Made by a program: the position numbers and the translations under genes. A stretch of DNA of 37,749 nucleotides. It comes from Pseudomonadota bacterium. Lineage in GTDB: Bacteria; Myxococcota_A; Bradymonadia; UBA4248. Shown here in pieces: positions 34,403-37,749 of the stretch. Each line of letters begins with the position of its first letter. Position 1 is the first letter of the stretch. The stretch lies in NCBI GenBank assembly GCA_017441205.1, contig JAFRYG010000021.1, positions 1 through 37,749 on the forward strand. Reading direction: 5' to 3'. The notes under the pieces were generated by a model. The model was not told the origin of the DNA. It did no database searches and worked only from the letters and a program-made list of their open reading frames with translations.

Positions 34403-35359
34403 ATGGATTTGTCGAGAAAAATAATACTGGCTTCCTGTGTTGCCGCTGCTTTTTTAGCAATTGGAATTGGCTGTACGGTTGAAGATCGTAACTTGGAAGA
34501 GAAAGAAGTTTTTGTTTGTTTGAAGGACAGTGACTGTCTGGAAGGCAGCAAATGCGTCATAACAACAGAGGAAGGCGGTCGCTGTATCCGCGAAGATCAG
34601 ATCAGTCACTGCCTGGATCTGGATGGCGACGGATTCCTGAAGGAAAGTGAAGACAAATACCTGAATGAATGTGGTCTGGGTGATCAGCGCGATCCCGACG
34701 ATAACGACAAACTTGTTTATCCTGGTGCCAATGAAATCTGCGACGGCAAAGACAACAGCAATGATGGCTGCATAGATGGCAACTGTCCTGAAGGCAAAGA
34801 CTGCAGAGCCGATGATTCTGAGTGCGAACCGCTCATTCAGTTCTGCAATATTCCCGGTAATTTTTCTTTCATTGAGACCTATGCCAAGAGTGTTTGCGCA
34901 GCTGACAAACTGGGTGTGAATTGGTGTAGCGGCGGTGAGCTTGTATTTGCCCTATACAAAGGTGGTAAGAGCTTCGAACCCCAAGAGGGTAGCTGCCCGT
35001 CATCCCTTGAAAAAACGCCAGGCTATAAGGCAAAAGACGATGACTGCGATGGCTTTGACAATAACTGCAACGGCATGGTCGATGAAGAATGTTCGAAATG
35101 TGATGTCAAGCCAGATCAGAAGTTCTGCCATGTCACATCTCAGGGAACAAAATTCTTTGCATCTGAAGATAGCGATCAATACCAGGAAGTAAAGAAAGTA
35201 TGCGGTGAGGGTTCGTGTGCATGTATTGGTACTCCAAAATGTGCGAGCGAGAATGATCCTCTGCCATCGTGCATGAATAGCAGTGGTTCAAAAATCGAAG
35301 CTGAAGCCATTGCAAATGAAGAATGCTACAAGACATTCGATGTTAAGGAAAATAATTAA
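34403..35359 (+). CDS. MopE-like Cys/Asp-rich lipoprotein
   Basis: ATG 34403 with AGAGG upstream. The signal MDLSRKIILASCVAAAFLAI ends in a lipobox at GIGC. The body is acidic and Cys-rich, with metal-binding-type motifs: DLDGDGF, YPGANEICDGKDNSNDGC, then DDDCDGFDNNCNGMVDEEC, which match the CDGxDNNCDGxxDE repeats of MopE-type surface proteins (MopE binds copper in methanotrophs; homologues are abundant in Myxococcota). Two full repeat cores are present here, separated by a unique domain (SVCAADKLGVNWCSGGELVF), and the C-terminus carries further Cys. It probably binds Ca2+ at the outer surface. It is monocistronic, with a clear terminator. Confidence 0.87.
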   Translation: MDLSRKIILASCVAAAFLAIGIGCTVEDRNLEEKEVFVCLKDSDCLEGSKCVITTEEGGRCIREDQISHCLDLDGDGFLKESEDKYLNECGLGDQRDPDDNDKLVYPGANEICDGKDNSNDGCIDGNCPEGKDCRADDSECEPLIQFCNIPGNFSFIETYAKSVCAADKLGVNWCSGGELVFALYKGGKSFEPQEGSCPSSLEKTPGYKAKDDDCDGFDNNCNGMVDEECSKCDVKPDQKFCHVTSQGTKFFASEDSDQYQEVKKVCGEGSCACIGTPKCASENDPLPSCMNSSGSKIEAEAIANEECYKTFDVKENN

Positions 35360-35381
35360 TCTCAGCGCGTTATAGCAGTTC

Positions 35382-35410
35382 AAAACCCCCTTTTTCGAGG
35401 GGGTTTTTTT
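35382..35410 (+). terminator. Intrinsic terminator
   Basis: AAAACCCCCT, loop, AGGGGG then seven T: ends the MopE-like gene, 23 bp after its stop. Confidence 0.9.
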
Positions 35411-35445
35411 GTATCTGCTTTCATCTCATACTCACCGGAGTTTCT

Positions 35446-37569
35446 ATGAAGTTATTTCAGCCGCCAAAACCATTTTCCAAAGGTATTCCCAAATACATCG
35501 CATGGTTTGTGATGGCCTTTGGCATGATCATGATTGTCCTTGGCATGATCGTCAAAGACGAGATACCTGCCCAGGCCCAGATGCCGGACAACCAGAATTC
35601 TCAGGTAACATCTCAGGATTCCGGTGCAATCAATCCAGTGCCTGCCGAAGGGACGAGAAAAACTATTTCCGACACACTGCCGGAATCCGTCCGATTACGG
35701 GGGAATATAGAGGTTATTCCTCTGAATAACAGCCGTGAAGGTCTTGAGAACAGCAAGCTTATTGATATTCCTCACCAGAAATTACCCGAAAAGAATAGAA
35801 TTAACCTCAGGGATAACCCAGGAAATGCTCAGCAAAATGCCGATAATGCTCAGCCTGAAGAGGATCTGGGAACACGTTATGGCATTTTGGAAGAAGGCAA
35901 ATCAGCCAATAAAACTCAGGCACTTATCGAAAAGAAGAAGTCCGAAGATACGACGAGCATCTTCAGCAGAATCATGAGTATCGTCGGCATATTTGCCTTT
36001 ATTGGCATTGCCTGGCTCATGAGCAACAATAAAAAGAAAGTGCTCTGGAAACTCGTTGCGGTCGGCACGGCAATTCAGCTCGTTTTTGCCATCTTCATCC
36101 TTTGGACTCCGGTTGGTCGAGCCATTTTTTCGTGGCTCAATGATGCAGTAACGGTTTTGATTGGGTTTACTTCCGAGGGTACCAAGTTTCTGTTTTCCAG
36201 TTTTGCATCAGGCCAGATTGAATCTCCCTTGCTCAATACAGCCATGAGCATTCTTCCCCCTATTATCTTCTTCAGTTCGCTGATGACGGTTCTTTACTAT
36301 CTTGGAATCATGCAGTGGATAGTCAGGGGAATGGCAGTATTTATGATGAAATTCATGGGGACTTCAGGATCGGAATCGCTGTCGTCCGTTGCCAATATTT
36401 TTGTCGGCATGACCGAAGCTCCTCTCGTCGTAAAACCCTTTGTTGCCAAAATGACCGAATCTGAACTGTTTGCAATCATGACCGGTGGCATGGCAACGGT
36501 TGCGGGCGGAACCATGGCTGCATATGTTGCGATGCTTGTTCCATTTTTCCCTGATATTGCGGGCCACCTGATTGCAGCAAGTGTCATGAGTGCACCTGCA
36601 TCCCTCGTCGTTGCCAAACTCATGATTCCGGAAACTGAAGAGTCCGAAACCATGGGGAAATCCAAATTCCAGATGGAAAAACTCGACGCGAATGTGATTG
36701 ATGCTGCAGCAAGAGGTGCCGGCGAAGGTCTTCATCTGGCTCTGAATGTTGCTGCCATGCTGCTTGCATTCGTTGCCATCATTGCCCTGATCAACTTCAT
36801 TCTTGGACTGCCGAGCCGAATGGTCAATGCCAATACTTACGAACATGTTGCGGGATACGTCGTCAGTGCCGGCGGTGATCTCGATCCCGAATGTGATTCC
36901 ATTTACTCGACATCCGATACCATCAAATGTACACATGGAGCATTAATCAAACTCGCCGAAATCAAGTCCATTTCTATTCCCGATAATCTGCGCACATTGA
37001 GCGGGGAACAGGGAGATCAAATTGATACAGTCGATGCCGTTTACGATCTCGTGCTGGGAGGTGTTGCCGGAAAATCGCCTGTCGATAATGACGCAGCCAT
37101 GATGGATTGCCGGGATCAACATAATATTGCAGCCTGCGGAGCTGTCGTATCCAAAACCCAGGAAAAAACCTGGACTCCGACACTCGAAAAGAAAAGCATC
37201 TGGCCTCTGCTTTCGCTTGAGACCATATTTGGCTGGCTTTTCTTCCCGTTTGCATTTTTGATGGGCGTTCCCTTATCAGACTGCTTCCTCGTCGGACAGC
37301 TTTTGGGACAAAAAATGGCCGTCAATGAATTCGTTGCCTATCTGCATCTTGCTCAGATAGTCGATCAACTGTCTTACAGGGGAATTGTCATTTCGACGTA
37401 TGCTTTGTGCGGATTTGCCAATTTTGGATCGATTGCCATTCAGATTGGCGGAATTGGCGGTATGGCCCCCAATCGTCGATCTGATATTGCGCGCCTGGGC
37501 ATTAAAGCCATGATTGCAGGTTCCATTGCAGCTTTTATGACGGCCACCATTGCCGGCGCGCTGATTTAG
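35446..37569 (+). CDS. Concentrative nucleoside transporter (CNT/NupC family) with extra segments
   Basis: ATG 35446 with CGGAG upstream. 707 residues, far longer than the usual 400 of bacterial CNTs. It takes up nucleosides with Na+ or H+ across the inner membrane. Family motifs: ILPPIIFFSSLMTVLYYLGI, GMTEAPLVVKPF, GGMATVAGGTMAAYVAML, SAPASLVVAKL and VPLSDC...GQKMAVNEFVAYL. Odd features: an N-terminal extra helix (YIAWFVMAFGMIMIVLG, residues about 17-35), then about 130 hydrophilic residues before the first normal helix, and an insertion of about 115 residues with several Cys (about 465-580) between the NFILGLPSR helix and the final helices. Both extra parts could face the periplasm. It stands alone after a terminator. 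No nucleoside-salvage gene is adjacent. Confidence 0.9.
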   Translation: MKLFQPPKPFSKGIPKYIAWFVMAFGMIMIVLGMIVKDEIPAQAQMPDNQNSQVTSQDSGAINPVPAEGTRKTISDTLPESVRLRGNIEVIPLNNSREGLENSKLIDIPHQKLPEKNRINLRDNPGNAQQNADNAQPEEDLGTRYGILEEGKSANKTQALIEKKKSEDTTSIFSRIMSIVGIFAFIGIAWLMSNNKKKVLWKLVAVGTAIQLVFAIFILWTPVGRAIFSWLNDAVTVLIGFTSEGTKFLFSSFASGQIESPLLNTAMSILPPIIFFSSLMTVLYYLGIMQWIVRGMAVFMMKFMGTSGSESLSSVANIFVGMTEAPLVVKPFVAKMTESELFAIMTGGMATVAGGTMAAYVAMLVPFFPDIAGHLIAASVMSAPASLVVAKLMIPETEESETMGKSKFQMEKLDANVIDAAARGAGEGLHLALNVAAMLLAFVAIIALINFILGLPSRMVNANTYEHVAGYVVSAGGDLDPECDSIYSTSDTIKCTHGALIKLAEIKSISIPDNLRTLSGEQGDQIDTVDAVYDLVLGGVAGKSPVDNDAAMMDCRDQHNIAACGAVVSKTQEKTWTPTLEKKSIWPLLSLETIFGWLFFPFAFLMGVPLSDCFLVGQLLGQKMAVNEFVAYLHLAQIVDQLSYRGIVISTYALCGFANFGSIAIQIGGIGGMAPNRRSDIARLGIKAMIAGSIAAFMTATIAGALI

Positions 37570-37582
37570 GACATTTGCTTTT

Positions 37583-37749
37583 GTCTGGGGCTCTGCCCCA
37601 GACCCCGCTTAGGGCCTGATGCCCTAAGAACCCGCAATTTTTTAGGGCATTTTCCATTGTTTACACGCTGCCCAATATCCGCATGGGGGCTCTGCCCAGA
37701 TACGCTTGGAACCTGAGGTTCTTTTGTCTGGGGCTCTGCCCCAGACCCC
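37583..37749. repeat. Family-4 palindromes and other hairpins after the transporter
   Basis: GTCTGGGGCTCTGCCCCAGA followed by CCCC occurs at 37583-37606 and again at 37726-37749 at the window edge. Between them lie CTTAGGGC...GCCCTAAG (37608-37629) and a partial GGGGGCTCTGCCC (37685). A T run after the second type (TTTTTT near 37639) may end transcription of the transporter. No gene is seen. Confidence 0.75.

Overview
The window looks like a piece of a Myxococcota-type chromosome (Bradymonadia-like or another host-associated 'deltaproteobacterial' lineage). This is inferred from a tetratricopeptide-repeat (TPR) operon with the layout of the Agl/Glt/Agm envelope clusters, many Cys-rich lipoproteins, a MopE-like Cys/Asp-rich lipoprotein, and ordinary bacterial housekeeping genes (mfd, rpsO-pnp). 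No marker fixes the species. I saw no rRNA, tRNA or CRISPR.

Layout. 1-1040: 5'-truncated ankyrin-repeat gene. 1296-9688: five co-directional, tightly packed envelope genes (Ala/Pro-rich secreted protein, two large periplasmic TPR proteins, a TPR lipoprotein, a small secreted protein), closed by a bidirectional hairpin terminator. 9809-14842 (minus): three Cys-rich lipoproteins, two sharing a six-Cys repeat and one joining a 13-copy, 26-residue four-Cys repeat to a pectate-lyase-like beta-helix. 14900-18520: a gene graveyard with a multiply frameshifted secreted-protein gene, a frameshifted PD-(D/E)XK transposase remnant, a truncated collagen-like lipoprotein, a serine-recombinase tail and a nucleotidyltransferase remnant. 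Two intact AAA_14/DUF4143 ATPase genes (16102-17373 and 18523-19812) lie among and beside this debris, each preceded by tandem direct repeats of exactly 23 bp. 19813-20696: palindromic repeats, a duplicated module and a fragment of mfd. 20697-23831: GH36-like secreted glycosidase. 24057-27575 (minus): mfd. 27945-29420 (minus): Cys-rich lipoprotein. 29771-32384 (minus): rpsO-pnp. 32699-34278: an apparently catalytically dead M48-type peptidase and a HAD phosphatase. 34403-35359: MopE-like lipoprotein. 35446-37569: a CNT nucleoside transporter with an unusual extension and insertion.

Themes. Intergenic DNA is crowded with dispersed palindromes of at least four families. In two of them the outer bases are constant while the inner stems change in a compensating way. 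The strongest candidate for an undescribed system is the pair of AAA_14/DUF4143 ATPases, each with its own 23-bp direct-repeat array abutting its promoter, sitting in a region of truncated genes and recombinase debris.
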